A stretch of DNA of 64,000 bases, taken from positions 124,001 through 188,000 of the forward strand of contig NZ_PDYY01000003.1 in assembly GCF_002743255.1 (NCBI RefSeq). The letters are read 5' to 3'. The first letter of the stretch is position 1, and every line of letters begins with the position of its first letter. The notes under the pieces were generated by a model. The model did not search any database. It was not told where the DNA came from and saw nothing but the letters and a program-made list of their open reading frames with translations. The stretch is from Sporosarcina sp. P2. Lineage in GTDB: Bacteria > Bacillota > Bacilli > Bacillales_A > Planococcaceae. The position numbers were made by a program, and so were the translations under genes. Shown in pieces: positions 26,571 through 36,338 of this stretch.

Positions 26571-28988
26571 TTACGATTTTATATTAATAAGTAACTGTAA
26601 AAGTTCGTTAGGGGGTACGGGGCGGGAATACAAGAAACCTTGTGCTTCATCACATTCAAGTTTCTTGAGAAATTCGGCCTGTTCGCAAGTTTCGACTCCC
26701 TCAGCAATTACTCGTAAATGTAAGTTCTTAGCCAAATCAATAATAGCTTTGACAATAACCGAATTTGAATGCAGGTCTCTGACAAAAGATTGATCAATTT
26801 TAAGATGGGTCAGAGGAAACTTAGATAAATAACTTAATGAAGAATAGCCTGTTCCGAAATCATCGATACTAATTTTAATGCCGATAGCACGCAGCTCTTG
26901 TAAAATACTTTGGCAATAGTCCACGTCAGATGTCATACTCTCTGTAATTTCAATATTCAAATATTGTGGTTGCAGGCCCGTTTTATGAAGTGTGTCTTTA
27001 ACATCTGCCACGAAACTAATACTTTTAAACTGACGTAACGAAACATTTACACTCATTAATAGTGAAGTGTAGCCTAAGTCTTGCCACTCTTTCGCCTGTC
27101 TACAAGCAGTCTCTAGCACCCACAAACCAATCGATAGAATCATGCCAGTTTCTTCTGCTATAGATATGAATTGTCCGGGAGGTATCATACCTCTAGAAGG
27201 ATGTTGCCAACGTACCAATGCTTCTACACCAATTATATTTCCTGTGTTAAATTCATATTGTGGTTGGTAATGCAATGACAATTCTTTTTTATGGAGTACT
27301 TGACGTAATTCCATCTCAATTAACGTTCGTTCCATTAAGTCTTTATAAAGCTCTTCTGTGAAAAATTGATAGGTACTTTTACCCGATTGTTTGGCTAAAT
27401 ACATAGCAGAATCCGCATTACGAATAAGCGTATCGTATTCTGCCCCATCGTCTGGAAACATGCTGATTCCGATACTTGGTGCAATAAAGATTTCTAAGTA
27501 ATCGATAAGGAAGGATTTTGATACTTCATCGACGATTCGCTGGGCGACCATTTGGGCACCTTGTTTCGTCATAGAAGAACACAATATAAGAAATTCGTCT
27601 CCACTAAGTCGACCGACCAAGTCATTTTGTCTAACGAGCGTTTGTAATCTTCTACCAACCGCTTTAAGTAGTTGATCACCTACATAATGGCCCATAGAAT
27701 CATTGATATTCTTAAATCGATCCAAGTCCATATAAAGAAGAGCGAAAGGTTCCTGGTTATTTGCACGGGACTCAATCAAGTCTTCTACTGTCTGTTTCAG
27801 CAACCTTCTATTTGGTAATCCAGTTAGATGGTCGTGAAATGCCATATGTTCGACTAAACGTTCAGCTTCTTTCCGATCGGTAATATCACTGGCGGTACCG
27901 ACAACTTCGACTACATTCTCACCTTCAAAAATAGGAGAGAGATAAACTAGAAAGGTTCTGGACTGATAGTCAATTTCAAACTGTCCAACCCGGCCAAGTA
28001 AAGCCCCAAGAAGCTGTCGCTTAAATGTAGACAAGTGAAAGGTATTATTGGAGATGAGCTGATTAAGTGTATTTGCGGTGACGCCAAGTTGTTCGGCTAC
28101 TTTTCCTTCTAGTAATGTAATATTGATTTGATTATTTTCATCAAAAGAGTATTTAAATATAGCATTTTGAAGATTTTTCACGGTCATAGTAAAATCATTT
28201 TTTAATGCCAATTCCAATGACTTTTCCGCTTCCATCTGAGATGTCACATCTTGACGAATGGAAATGTATTGAAACGGCTTACCATCGGGACCAATGAATG
28301 GAACGATAGTAGTATGGACCCAATAAAACTTTCCAAACTTAGATTTATTACGGATCACGCCTCTCCATACTCGACCCGACCGAATCGTGTCCCACATATC
28401 CGCAAAGAAGCTTTTAGAATGTGTACCCGAGTTGACTACCCGATGTGTTTTGCCGATCAGTTCCTCATGTGAGTACTCCGAAAGAACACAGAAATGGTCA
28501 TTGACATATGTAATGACACCTTGCGGATTGGTAATAACCACTACTGCTGATTCATCCAGTGCATATTTAAAGTTTTGTAAGTCGGTACGTGTTTTGTGAT
28601 ACTCAGTTGATACCAGTTTTGATCCGGTTACATCAATATCAAGAGAGAGATAACCCGTTAAGTTTCCGGCAGTATCATAAATGGGTACAATAGTGATATC
28701 CAACCAGTGTACGATACCCGACTTAGAGTAAATTTGTATAGATTCTTGATAGACGGTATCATGGATGAAGTGCTTTGTAAGCATCTGAAGCGTCTCTTCA
28801 ATAGAGAGATTTCTATTTAACTTTGCCCATGTTCTACCTATCAACTCATTTTCGCTATAACCTGTCAGCTCACAAAAAATCTGATTTACATAGGTGAGAT
28901 AACCATTTACATCGATAAGTGAAATACAGAACTTTTCATCTAGTAGTGAGGATAGATGTGAAGAAATACTAGGAGTATATAACGGCAT
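26571..28988 (-). CDS. PAS-PAS-PAS-GGDEF-EAL cyclic-di-GMP protein
   Basis: Soluble 805-residue protein able in principle to make and break cyclic di-GMP. Two clear PAS/PAC units lie at about 10-125 (ISLIDVNGYLTYVNQIFCEL) and 140-260 (VITNPQGVITYVNDHF), and a weaker third at about 270-375 ending TASDITDRKEAERL. GGDEF spans about 380-540 with active-site RLSGDEFLILC (SGDEF variant) and RQND as an intact I-site. EAL spans about 550-800 with GVEALVRWQHP, ITESMTSD and DDFGTGYSSLSYL, all conserved. Both catalytic domains therefore look intact. It has no membrane segment; the PAS domains probably bind a small ligand or cofactor. It is transcribed alone. Confidence 0.92.
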   Translation of the reverse strand: MPLYTPSISSHLSSLLDEKFCISLIDVNGYLTYVNQIFCELTGYSENELIGRTWAKLNRNLSIEETLQMLTKHFIHDTVYQESIQIYSKSGIVHWLDITIVPIYDTAGNLTGYLSLDIDVTGSKLVSTEYHKTRTDLQNFKYALDESAVVVITNPQGVITYVNDHFCVLSEYSHEELIGKTHRVVNSGTHSKSFFADMWDTIRSGRVWRGVIRNKSKFGKFYWVHTTIVPFIGPDGKPFQYISIRQDVTSQMEAEKSLELALKNDFTMTVKNLQNAIFKYSFDENNQINITLLEGKVAEQLGVTANTLNQLISNNTFHLSTFKRQLLGALLGRVGQFEIDYQSRTFLVYLSPIFEGENVVEVVGTASDITDRKEAERLVEHMAFHDHLTGLPNRRLLKQTVEDLIESRANNQEPFALLYMDLDRFKNINDSMGHYVGDQLLKAVGRRLQTLVRQNDLVGRLSGDEFLILCSSMTKQGAQMVAQRIVDEVSKSFLIDYLEIFIAPSIGISMFPDDGAEYDTLIRNADSAMYLAKQSGKSTYQFFTEELYKDLMERTLIEMELRQVLHKKELSLHYQPQYEFNTGNIIGVEALVRWQHPSRGMIPPGQFISIAEETGMILSIGLWVLETACRQAKEWQDLGYTSLLMSVNVSLRQFKSISFVADVKDTLHKTGLQPQYLNIEITESMTSDVDYCQSILQELRAIGIKISIDDFGTGYSSLSYLSKFPLTHLKIDQSFVRDLHSNSVIVKAIIDLAKNLHLRVIAEGVETCEQAEFLKKLECDEAQGFLYSRPVPPNELLQLLINIKS

Positions 28989-29203
28989 AAAGGCACATCC
29001 TTTCTATAAATAAAGTTAGGGGAATAGAATAGTCCTTAATTTGAAAGCTAAGAGTTGTGAAATTATATAAAAATACCTAATAGGTAGAAGTAGATATATT
29101 AACTGTCTAATTATAGCACGAATAAGAGAGTTTTGAACTAGTTATTGAAGGAAATATATCTAGGTTATTAGAGCTGTTGGAAATATGAGAACGTTGCATA
29201 GAA

Positions 29204-29242
29204 AAAAGACCATGGAAGCTTTATAGGCCTCCATGATCTTTT
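29204..29242 (-). terminator. Terminator of the pseudouridine synthase gene
   Basis: AAAAGA-C-CATGGA / TCCATG-A-TCTTTT around a 13-base loop, overlapping the minus-strand stop codon; on that strand the T-rich run TCTTTTTTC follows. Confidence 0.75.
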
Positions 29243-29945
29243 ATCTTTTTGGTTCGTAATGAAGTGTTTTGAACAACTTCTTTCGCTCTGCATCTGTTAA
29301 TTCACGCCATTCACCAATTGGAAGATCACCCAATTCAATAGTAAGTATCCGCACACGTTGCAAGCGGCGTATATGATAGCCGAGCGCTGCGCACATTCTG
29401 CGGATTTGACGATTTAAACCTTGCGTTAATATAATAGAAAAAGTTTTAGGGCCGAGTTTTTTCACCGTACAAGGTTTCGTCACGGTATCGAGAATCTTCA
29501 CTCCATTTTCCATTTGTGAAATAAATGAGGCGGTTAAGGGACTATCCACGGTCACGATGTATTCCTTTTCATGACCGTGTTCTTCCCTTAGGATTTCATT
29601 GACGATATCGCCATCGTTCGTTAATAATAATAAACCATCGGAATCTTTGTCTAAACGTCCGATGTGGAAAATACGTAATGGGTGGTTAACAAAGTCTACA
29701 ACATTACCTTCAATATGACGTTCTGTTGTACTAGTGATACCTACTGGTTTATTAAGTGCAATATACACTAACTGCTCTTCTTGTTCGACTAGCTTGCCAT
29801 CGACTTCTACTTGATCGCCTGCCTCGACTTTACTTCCGAGTTCCGCGAGTTGTCCGTTGATTTTCACACGACCGTCAGCAATCCACTGATCTGCACCTCG
29901 TCTGGATACAATACCTGCACCACTTAGAAATTTATTGATCCGCAT
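29241..29945 (-). CDS. rluF: RluF-type 23S rRNA pseudouridine synthase
   Basis: RNA-modifying enzyme (234 residues) of the RsuA/RluB/E/F family. It has an S4 RNA-binding domain in the first 60 residues (MRINKFLSGAGIVSRRGADQ) and a catalytic domain with the active-site Asp in HIGRLDKDSDGLLLLTNDGD near residue 95 and the LTQGLNRQIRRMCAALGYHI motif near 175. The linker QLVYIALNKPVGITSTTE and the sequence style match RluF, which in E. coli makes pseudouridine 2604 in 23S rRNA; RluB- or RsuA-type activity is the alternative. GGGAGGAG precedes the ATG. Monocistronic. Confidence 0.86.
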   Translation of the reverse strand: MRINKFLSGAGIVSRRGADQWIADGRVKINGQLAELGSKVEAGDQVEVDGKLVEQEEQLVYIALNKPVGITSTTERHIEGNVVDFVNHPLRIFHIGRLDKDSDGLLLLTNDGDIVNEILREEHGHEKEYIVTVDSPLTASFISQMENGVKILDTVTKPCTVKKLGPKTFSIILTQGLNRQIRRMCAALGYHIRRLQRVRILTIELGDLPIGEWRELTDAERKKLFKTLHYEPKR

Positions 29946-30008
29946 ATAGATTCTCCTCCCGCACTTGTTACACTAAGCTAATTATAGCATTTTTCCCGTA
30001 AGAAATTG

Positions 30009-30037
30009 TTGACATTAAAGATTCAGCATATTAAGAT
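30009..30037 (+). promoter_or_regulatory. trpE: SigA promoter of the trp operon
   Basis: TTGACA, 17 bases, TAAGAT. The -35 is perfect and the -10 matches four of six. It lies directly before the T-box leader. Confidence 0.7.
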
Positions 30038-30044
30038 AAATATA

Positions 30045-30375
30045 ATAACTAGATGGACAGAAGGTTTCGATAGCGGAATCGTCCCGGCAGATGAGATGAG
30101 TTAGCAGAGAAGAGAATAGCGAAAAGATAGGAATAAGAAGAGTAACGATTGCATGTGCTTCCTAGAGAATCAGTGGCTGGTGAAAACTGATACACATCGT
30201 TCGTGAATGGACTTATGGCAGCTGTTTTGATAAAAAACAGACGTTTGCCCGCGTTAAGGGCAGTGTGAAAACACATAAAGTGGGAGTGCTTTGGCGCTTC
30301 AATTTGAGGTGGCAACGCGGTTACATAATCGTCCTCTGCAACAGGCTAACTGGCTCTGTTTGCAGAGGGCTTTTT
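30045..30375 (+). ncRNA. Tryptophan T-box leader riboswitch with terminator
   Basis: Leader RNA that reads the charging state of tRNA-Trp. The conserved T-box sequence AGGTGGCAACGCGG is at 30307-30320. The specifier is the Trp codon TGG at 30208-30210 in the context GTGAATGGAC, inside the stem I region. The terminator hairpin CCTCTGCAACAG / CTGTTTGCAGAGG at 30333-30368 ends in GCTTTTT. Uncharged tRNA should pair with the T-box bulge, favour the antiterminator and allow trpE transcription. Bacillus subtilis instead controls trp with TRAP, so this is a real regulatory difference from that model. Confidence 0.93.
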
Positions 30376-30427
30376 CTATTTAACCATACGAATTATACAA
30401 CAGTCCATAGAGAAGAGGAGAATGATC

Positions 30428-31810
30428 ATGATGACAGAGCAGAAGAATTTACGGGTAACGACGCGAAAGATTGAAGGAGATTCCTTAACCCCTATTTTGA
30501 TATTTAGAAGATTGAAAGGAAATCATAAATTCCTGTTGGAGAGTTCTTCGCAAGCAGATGGGTCAGGGCGGTATTCATTCATTGGACTGAATCCCCAAAA
30601 AGCCTATCGAGGTCGGGATGGTGTAGTAGAAGAGATCGTCTACTCAACGAATAGAACATATACGCACGAAGGGGATCTCTATACTTTATTGAAGCGCCTC
30701 ATGCCTCGTATTACGGAAGATGCAGGATTTCCGTTTACAGGCGGCGCGGTTGGTTATGTAGGATACGGCGCAGCTAGAAATGGTGAACAGCGAACAGCTG
30801 ATGATCTTCAGGTGCCGGATGTCTACTTTAATATTTATGACACCATCGTCATCTATGACCATCAATTGCACGAAGTGACGTTACTGCATACAGAAATCAA
30901 TCCGGTATACGAAGCGCCTGACTTGGACGCTATCGAAGACATGATTGTGAATGGTTCCGTCGATAAAGAGGATAGTGTTTCTCTTTCTGATTATCGTTGT
31001 ACCATCTCTAAAGAAGAGTTTGAGCGTCGTGTCCAAATTGTTATTGATGCGATTAAGGAAGGACAGGCGGAACAAGTCGTTTTGTCACGTCGCTTTGAAG
31101 CAGATATTACAGGTGACCCATTTGCGTTGTATCGTAAACTGCGCCGCCGCAATCCATCTCCATATATGTATTACATGGAGTTCGAAGATCATACGGTAAT
31201 CGGAACGTCACCCGAAAGTCTTGTCCGTGTTACTGGAGATAAAGTATTAACAAATCCGATTGCGGGCACACGCAGAAGAGGACGAGATCAAGCGGAAGAC
31301 AAAGCACTCGAAATAGAATTACGCCATGATCCGAAAGAGCTGTCTGAACACGATATGTTAGTGGAAGTAAGCAAGAAAGAATTGCAAGAAGTCTGTCGTC
31401 CCGAAACGATTGAAGTCTCAAATTACTTGGAAACAGTTCGCTATGAACATGTTATGCACTTAGTTTCTGAGGTGACGGGTGACCTTGCACCAGGCTTACA
31501 TGCGTTGGATGCACTGAAAGCGACAATGCCAGCAGGCACTGTAACAGGTTCCCCTAAATCGGTTGCTATGGATATGATTGATGAACTAGAAGACCAGCAT
31601 CGCGGAATTTACGGTGGCGCCATCGGGTACATTGGTCTAAACGGGAATATCGACTTCGCATTGACGATTCGTACAATGCTTGTAAAAGAAGGCAAAGCGT
31701 ATATTCAGGCAGGTGCCGGGATAGTAGAGGCTTCTGTACCTTCATTAGAATATAAAGAAACGTCCAATAAAGCCCGTTCTTTACTAGAAGCAACGGAAAT
31801 GACAAAGTGA
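30428..31810 (+). CDS. trpE: Anthranilate synthase component I
   Basis: Chorismate-utilising subunit (460 residues) that makes anthranilate from chorismate and ammonia, the first step of tryptophan synthesis. Motifs: LLESSSQADGSGRYSFIG near residue 38 (feedback-site LLES), IAGTRRRGRDQAEDKALE near 280, and the signature MPAGTVTGSPKSVAMDMIDE near 370. The ATG at 30428 is used because GAGGAG ends seven bases before it; the in-frame ATG at 30422 is too close. Length is standard. The operon has no glutaminase gene (trpG), so amide transfer must rely on a TrpG/PabA protein encoded elsewhere. Controlled by the T-box upstream. Confidence 0.95.
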   Translation: MMTEQKNLRVTTRKIEGDSLTPILIFRRLKGNHKFLLESSSQADGSGRYSFIGLNPQKAYRGRDGVVEEIVYSTNRTYTHEGDLYTLLKRLMPRITEDAGFPFTGGAVGYVGYGAARNGEQRTADDLQVPDVYFNIYDTIVIYDHQLHEVTLLHTEINPVYEAPDLDAIEDMIVNGSVDKEDSVSLSDYRCTISKEEFERRVQIVIDAIKEGQAEQVVLSRRFEADITGDPFALYRKLRRRNPSPYMYYMEFEDHTVIGTSPESLVRVTGDKVLTNPIAGTRRRGRDQAEDKALEIELRHDPKELSEHDMLVEVSKKELQEVCRPETIEVSNYLETVRYEHVMHLVSEVTGDLAPGLHALDALKATMPAGTVTGSPKSVAMDMIDELEDQHRGIYGGAIGYIGLNGNIDFALTIRTMLVKEGKAYIQAGAGIVEASVPSLEYKETSNKARSLLEATEMTK

Positions 31811-31869
31811 TTGCCTAGGTTCAAGCCGTGCCAAACGATCAAGTGAACATCTAGACGAGAAGGGAAGAG

Positions 31870-32907
31870 ATGAGTATGGAGAAGTTTTTAAGCATAGTAG
31901 AGAAGCAACGCCACCTGATGTATGAAGAGATGAAAGAAGCTGCCGAGCTGATGTTCAATGAAGCAACTGATGAAAATCTCATTGCACAGTTTTTGATCGC
32001 GTTATCGAAAAAAGGTGAAACTTCACATGAACTAGCGGCATTGGCGTTCGTTATGAAGTCATATGCAAATGACTTAACACCGAAAGAAGCACGTTATCTA
32101 GATAACTGCGGAACGGGTGGAGATGGAGTCAATACATTCAATATTAGTACGACGGCTGCATTTGTTTTGGCGGGTGCTGGGGTCCGGGTTGCGAAACATG
32201 GTAACCGTAAAATCTCCAGCGCATCGGGAAGTCAGGATGTCCTAGATGCACTTGGCATTCATTCCGACTTCCAGATATCGGATATGCAAAACTTACTGGA
32301 ACAACAAGGAATTGCATTCTTATTCGCGCCCGCTGTTCATCCGAAAATGAAACGGATTGGCACTATACGCAACAAAATTGGTAAGACAACGATCTTCAAT
32401 TTGGTTGGACCTTTGACGAATCCTGTATCACTTGAAACTCAATTTACCGGTATTAATCGTCCGGATTTCATCATGGAATACGCATCAGTACTCCGGATGT
32501 TAGGGCGGGAGAGAGCGATTGTTGTAAGTGGGGCAGGCGGAATGGATGAGGCATCTCTTGCGGGCCAGAACGAATTCGTACTTCTCGATCATGGTGATTT
32601 AATTCCATTTTCATTGACTGCGGATGACGTAGGGCTAGAATATGCACCGTTGTCGGCAATTAAAGGTGGAGATGCAGTAGAAAATGCCGCAACTACCCGT
32701 TCAATCTTAAGTGGAGAACGTGGGCCAAAGTTCGATACAGTGGTGTTGAATGCGGGAATTGGTTTATTTGCAAATGGCCAAGTTTCCACAATTCAAGAAG
32801 GTGTGAAAGTAGCTACTGAAAGTATTCTATCAGGTAAGGCGCTAGAAAAACTAGATGCCATCGTCGCATTCAGCGAAAAGATTCGGCAAAAGGCGGTTAT
32901 CCAATGA
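31870..32907 (+). CDS. trpD: Anthranilate phosphoribosyltransferase
   Basis: Joins anthranilate to PRPP, the second tryptophan step (345 residues). The PRPP-binding loop DNCGTGGDGVNTFNIST is near residue 79, and the anthranilate site KHGNRKISSASGSQDVLDAL is near 107; LFAPAVHPKMKR and GPLTNPV are also conserved. AAGGGA lies before the ATG at 31870; an in-frame ATG six bases later is the other possible start. Because the kyn genes at 2788-5503 release anthranilate, this enzyme could also salvage that product (inference). It overlaps trpC by ATGA. Confidence 0.95.
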   Translation: MSMEKFLSIVEKQRHLMYEEMKEAAELMFNEATDENLIAQFLIALSKKGETSHELAALAFVMKSYANDLTPKEARYLDNCGTGGDGVNTFNISTTAAFVLAGAGVRVAKHGNRKISSASGSQDVLDALGIHSDFQISDMQNLLEQQGIAFLFAPAVHPKMKRIGTIRNKIGKTTIFNLVGPLTNPVSLETQFTGINRPDFIMEYASVLRMLGRERAIVVSGAGGMDEASLAGQNEFVLLDHGDLIPFSLTADDVGLEYAPLSAIKGGDAVENAATTRSILSGERGPKFDTVVLNAGIGLFANGQVSTIQEGVKVATESILSGKALEKLDAIVAFSEKIRQKAVIQ

Positions 32908-33692
32908 CGATTTTAGATAAGATTATTGCACAGAAGAAAATAGAAGTGGATCATTTGCTAGCAAGTAACGTGACATTTCCAGAACGGGAGATTACACGTC
33001 CGTCACTCTATCAGACGTTGGTAAAAGCGAAAAAACTGCAAGTTATTTCTGAGATGAAACGTGCATCGCCTTCCAAAGGTTTGATTGCAGAAGGTGCAAA
33101 TCCGGTTGAACAAGCGACAGCTTATTATGAAGCGGGTGCTGCGTGTATTTCAGTATTAACTGATAAGGAATTCTTCAAAGGATCATTTGAAGATTTGTCT
33201 GCAGTGGCGGATGCTGTACCCATCGCATTGTTATGTAAAGACTTTATCATCCATAAAATTCAGATTGACCAAGCGAAAAGCGCAGGTGCATCCGTTATTT
33301 TATTAATAGTGGCTGCACTCGATGACGAAACACTCGGAAGTCTGTATACGTATGCCAACGAAGAAGGTTTGGATGTGCTAGTGGAAGTGCATAACACGGA
33401 CGAGTTGCAACGCGCATTGTCAATCGATGCGAGAATTATCGGTGTCAACAACCGTGATCTGCACACATTCGAGGTAGATCTAGCGCAGACGGAACGGATT
33501 GCGTCACACTTCCCGTTTGATGAAGAGCGTGTGTTCATCAGTGAAAGCGGGATCTGGGGACCTAAGGATGCAGAACGTGCGGCAAAAGCTGGAGCTAGTG
33601 CAGTACTTGTCGGAGAATCTTTGATGCGCAGTGATTCAGTAAAAGAAGCCCTGCAAGCATTACAAGTAGAAAAACACGTGAATCGCCCATGA
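32904..33692 (+). CDS. trpC: Indole-3-glycerol phosphate synthase
   Basis: Closes the indole ring from carboxyphenylamino-deoxyribulose phosphate (262 residues, TIM barrel). Conserved blocks are QVISEMKRASPSKGLIAEG near residue 46 (catalytic Lys), LLCKDFIIHKIQIDQAKSAG near 110, IGVNNRDLHTFEVDL near 179, FISESGIWGP near 210 and SAVLVGESLMRS near 232. It starts inside the trpD stop and ends inside the trpF start, both four-base overlaps, so it is co-translated with both neighbours. Confidence 0.95.
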   Translation: MTILDKIIAQKKIEVDHLLASNVTFPEREITRPSLYQTLVKAKKLQVISEMKRASPSKGLIAEGANPVEQATAYYEAGAACISVLTDKEFFKGSFEDLSAVADAVPIALLCKDFIIHKIQIDQAKSAGASVILLIVAALDDETLGSLYTYANEEGLDVLVEVHNTDELQRALSIDARIIGVNNRDLHTFEVDLAQTERIASHFPFDEERVFISESGIWGPKDAERAAKAGASAVLVGESLMRSDSVKEALQALQVEKHVNRP

Positions 33693-34321
33693 CAAAAGTA
33701 AAGATTTGCGGACTGATGAAACCGGAACATGTACAAGCGGCTGTAAATGCAGGCGCAGATGCTATAGGTTTTGTATTTGCACCAAGCCGCAGGGAAGTAA
33801 CGCTAGAGCAAGCACAGATATTGGCGAAACTCATTCCACCGTCCGTATTAAAGATCGGAGTCTTTGTTGATGAAACGAAAGAGCAGCTACTTAAGATATT
33901 TAATGAAGTGCCATTGGATTACATCCAGTACCATGGAGATGAGACTCCGGCTTTCATTAAACAAGTGGGGTTACCTTCTATAAAAGCACTTGCTATTACA
34001 AGTGAAGATGACGTAAAACTCGCTGCTACCTATGACGTGGATTATTATTTATTCGATACACCAGGTATTGAATACAAAGGCGGTAGTGGTAAGACGTTCG
34101 ACTGGTCATTACTTGAAGATGTAGGGGTATCAAAAGAGCAAATTATTTTAGCCGGTGGACTGCATGCAGGCAATGTGCAGGAAGCGCTCGGGCAAGTGAA
34201 TCCATATATGGTTGACGTGTCAAGTGGAGTGGAGATAGAGAAGCAAAAAGATTCAGAACGCATTCAGGCGTTCATTCATACAGCGAAGGGTAGGAGAGAT
34301 CATCATGACAACAGAAACTAA
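33689..34321 (+). CDS. trpF: Phosphoribosylanthranilate isomerase
   Basis: TIM-barrel isomerase (210 residues) acting between TrpD and TrpC. The N-terminal [20 protein letters not shown] holds the catalytic Cys, [12 protein letters not shown] the phosphate region, and [27 protein letters not shown] and [14 protein letters not shown] the catalytic Asp and phosphate-binding loops. It overlaps trpC by four bases and trpB by 17. The gene is separate from trpC, as in Bacillus and unlike the fused form of enterobacteria. Confidence 0.94.
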   Translation: MTKVKICGLMKPEHVQAAVNAGADAIGFVFAPSRREVTLEQAQILAKLIPPSVLKIGVFVDETKEQLLKIFNEVPLDYIQYHGDETPAFIKQVGLPSIKALAITSEDDVKLAATYDVDYYLFDTPGIEYKGGSGKTFDWSLLEDVGVSKEQIILAGGLHAGNVQEALGQVNPYMVDVSSGVEIEKQKDSERIQAFIHTAKGRRDHHDNRN

Positions 34322-35495
34322 AGGACGCTACGGTAAATTTGGAGGACAGTTCGTTCCGGAAACCATTATGACTGCATTGCAGGAGTTGGAAACTGCTTAC
34401 GAAGAAGCACAGCTAGATCCTGCGTTTTCAAAGGAACTGGATTATTATTTGAAAGAGTTTGTAGGTCGTGAAACTCCCCTGTTTTTTGCAGAGCGGTTGA
34501 CGAAGCATGCTGGTGGTGCAAAAATTTATTTGAAGCGTGAAGATTTGAATCATACAGGTGCACATAAGATTAATAACTCTCTTGGCCAGGCGTTACTAGC
34601 GTTGCGTATGGGCAAGAAAAAAGTTGTAGCAGAAACTGGAGCGGGTCAACACGGTGTGGCGACAGCTACAGCTTGCGCGCTACTCGGCCTTGAATGCGTT
34701 GTATTCATGGGTAAAGAAGATATCCGTCGTCAAGAACTAAACGTTTTCCGCATGGAACTACTCGGTACAAAAGTGGTTTCTGTTGACAAAGGTTCAGGTA
34801 CATTGAAAGATGCGGTCAATGAAGCATTGCGCTACTGGGTTTCCAATGTAGAAGATACACATTATATACTTGGATCAGCATTGGGTCCGCATCCATTCCC
34901 ACAAATCGTTCGTGATTTCCAGCGCGTTATTGGTGATGAAACACGTAGGCAAATTGTAGAACATGAAGGACGTCTACCTAATGCAGTCGTCGCTTGCATT
35001 GGTGGCGGCAGTAATGCGATTGGTATGTTCCATCCGTTCGTTGATGATCAAGATGTAAAGTTGTACGGAGTAGAAGCTGCTGGTAGCGGAATTTCAACAG
35101 GCAAACATGCAGCAGCCATTGCGGGAAAACAAGAAGGCGTTTTACACGGTGCCTACATGTACGTATTGCAGGACGATGACGGATTTATTCAAGAAGCGCA
35201 CTCCATCTCCGCTGGTCTCGATTATCCTGCAGTAGGACCTGAGCACTGCCATTTGGCTGATATCCAGCGCGTACAGTACGATTCCGTTACAGATCAACAG
35301 GCACTTGAAGCGGTGCAATTACTTTCACGTGTAGAAGGAATTATTCCGGCTCTTGAAAGTGCACACGCTGTTTATTATGCAGTGCAGTTAGCGAAAGAAA
35401 TGAAAGAAGATCAGCTAGTCGTTATCTGTTTATCAGGGCGCGGTGACAAAGATATGCAAACAGTACGTGATGCGCTAGGAGGTCAATCAATATGA
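34305..35495 (+). CDS. trpB: Tryptophan synthase beta chain
   Basis: PLP enzyme (396 residues) that condenses indole with serine to tryptophan. [16 protein letters not shown] opens the protein; the Schiff-base lysine lies in [20 protein letters not shown] near residue 86; the glycine-rich phosphate loop is [12 protein letters not shown] near 229; and the monovalent-cation region [16 protein letters not shown] is near 302. Full length, TrpB1 type. It works as an alpha2-beta2 complex with TrpA, whose ATG overlaps its stop codon. Confidence 0.96.
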   Translation: MTTETKGRYGKFGGQFVPETIMTALQELETAYEEAQLDPAFSKELDYYLKEFVGRETPLFFAERLTKHAGGAKIYLKREDLNHTGAHKINNSLGQALLALRMGKKKVVAETGAGQHGVATATACALLGLECVVFMGKEDIRRQELNVFRMELLGTKVVSVDKGSGTLKDAVNEALRYWVSNVEDTHYILGSALGPHPFPQIVRDFQRVIGDETRRQIVEHEGRLPNAVVACIGGGSNAIGMFHPFVDDQDVKLYGVEAAGSGISTGKHAAAIAGKQEGVLHGAYMYVLQDDDGFIQEAHSISAGLDYPAVGPEHCHLADIQRVQYDSVTDQQALEAVQLLSRVEGIIPALESAHAVYYAVQLAKEMKEDQLVVICLSGRGDKDMQTVRDALGGQSI

Positions 35496-36283
35496 CAAAA
35501 AAACTAGTAACACAAGCGATTATGCAGTGTAATGAACAGGGAAACAAGGCGTTTGTACCGTATATCATGGCAGGAGACGGCGGATTACAGACGTTGAAGA
35601 AGAACATATTATTCTTGCAAGAAGCCGGTGCAACTGCTATTGAAGTGGGTATACCTTTTTCCGACCCGGTAGCGGATGGTGATGTTATTCAGCAAGCTGG
35701 TGAGCGAGCGTTAGCTGAAGGCGTTACATTACGAAAGATTATGAAAGAACTTGCTTCATTCAAAGAAGAAGTCAAGATTCCCTTAGTAATCATGACGTAT
35801 TTGAATCCTGTGCTTAGCTATGGTTTACAGTCTATAGCAGCAGATTGTGAAGCGAGTGGTGTCTACGGTTTAATTATTCCAGATCTCCCGCTTGAAGAAA
35901 GTGGCTTACTAAAAGATGCATTGAAAGACACTGAGGTGGCATTGATTCAATTGGTTTCCCTAACTAGCCCTACCGAACGTATAGAAGCTATTGCGAAAGC
36001 GGCAGAAGGTTTCATTTACGCAGTGACAGTAAATGGCATCACAGGTGTGCGTTCATCATTTACAGAAGAACTAGAAGGTCACTTGGAGCGTCTAAAGGCA
36101 GCAAGTTCCGTTCCGGTTCTCGCTGGATTCGGTATCTCAACTCCAGAACACGTTCGCACCCTTGGTGGACTTGCTGACGGCGTTATCGTTGGAAGTGCCA
36201 TTGTGACGGCCCTTCATGAAGGAGATTACGAGAAGGTTCAGACGTTAATTAACGCATCCAAAAATCAACTAACCAATAGCTAA
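35492..36283 (+). CDS. trpA: Tryptophan synthase alpha chain
   Basis: Lyase (263 residues) that splits indole-glycerol phosphate and channels indole to TrpB. The catalytic Glu sits in [20 protein letters not shown] near residue 50 and the catalytic Asp in [14 protein letters not shown] near 130; [18 protein letters not shown] and [13 protein letters not shown] form the phosphate site. Last gene of trpEDCFBA; a strong terminator follows within ten bases. No aroH, hisC or tyrA is attached, unlike the B. subtilis supra-operon. Confidence 0.95.
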   Translation: MTKKLVTQAIMQCNEQGNKAFVPYIMAGDGGLQTLKKNILFLQEAGATAIEVGIPFSDPVADGDVIQQAGERALAEGVTLRKIMKELASFKEEVKIPLVIMTYLNPVLSYGLQSIAADCEASGVYGLIIPDLPLEESGLLKDALKDTEVALIQLVSLTSPTERIEAIAKAAEGFIYAVTVNGITGVRSSFTEELEGHLERLKAASSVPVLAGFGISTPEHVRTLGGLADGVIVGSAIVTALHEGDYEKVQTLINASKNQLTNS

Positions 36284-36291
36284 TAATGTGG

Positions 36292-36325
36292 CGGACAACT
36301 GATACATTTCAGTTGTCCGTTTTTT
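36292..36325 (+). terminator. Terminator of the trp operon
   Basis: Perfect 11-bp stem CGGACAACTGA / TCAGTTGTCCG, 6-base loop, then six T, nine bases after the trpA stop. Confidence 0.95.
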
Positions 36326-36338
36326 CATGTAAATAAAG

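Noticed and set aside
30041..30046. TATAAT just downstream of the trp promoter as the true -10
   Set aside because: Its distance from TTGACA would be 26 bases; TAAGAT at 17 bases is the better partner.
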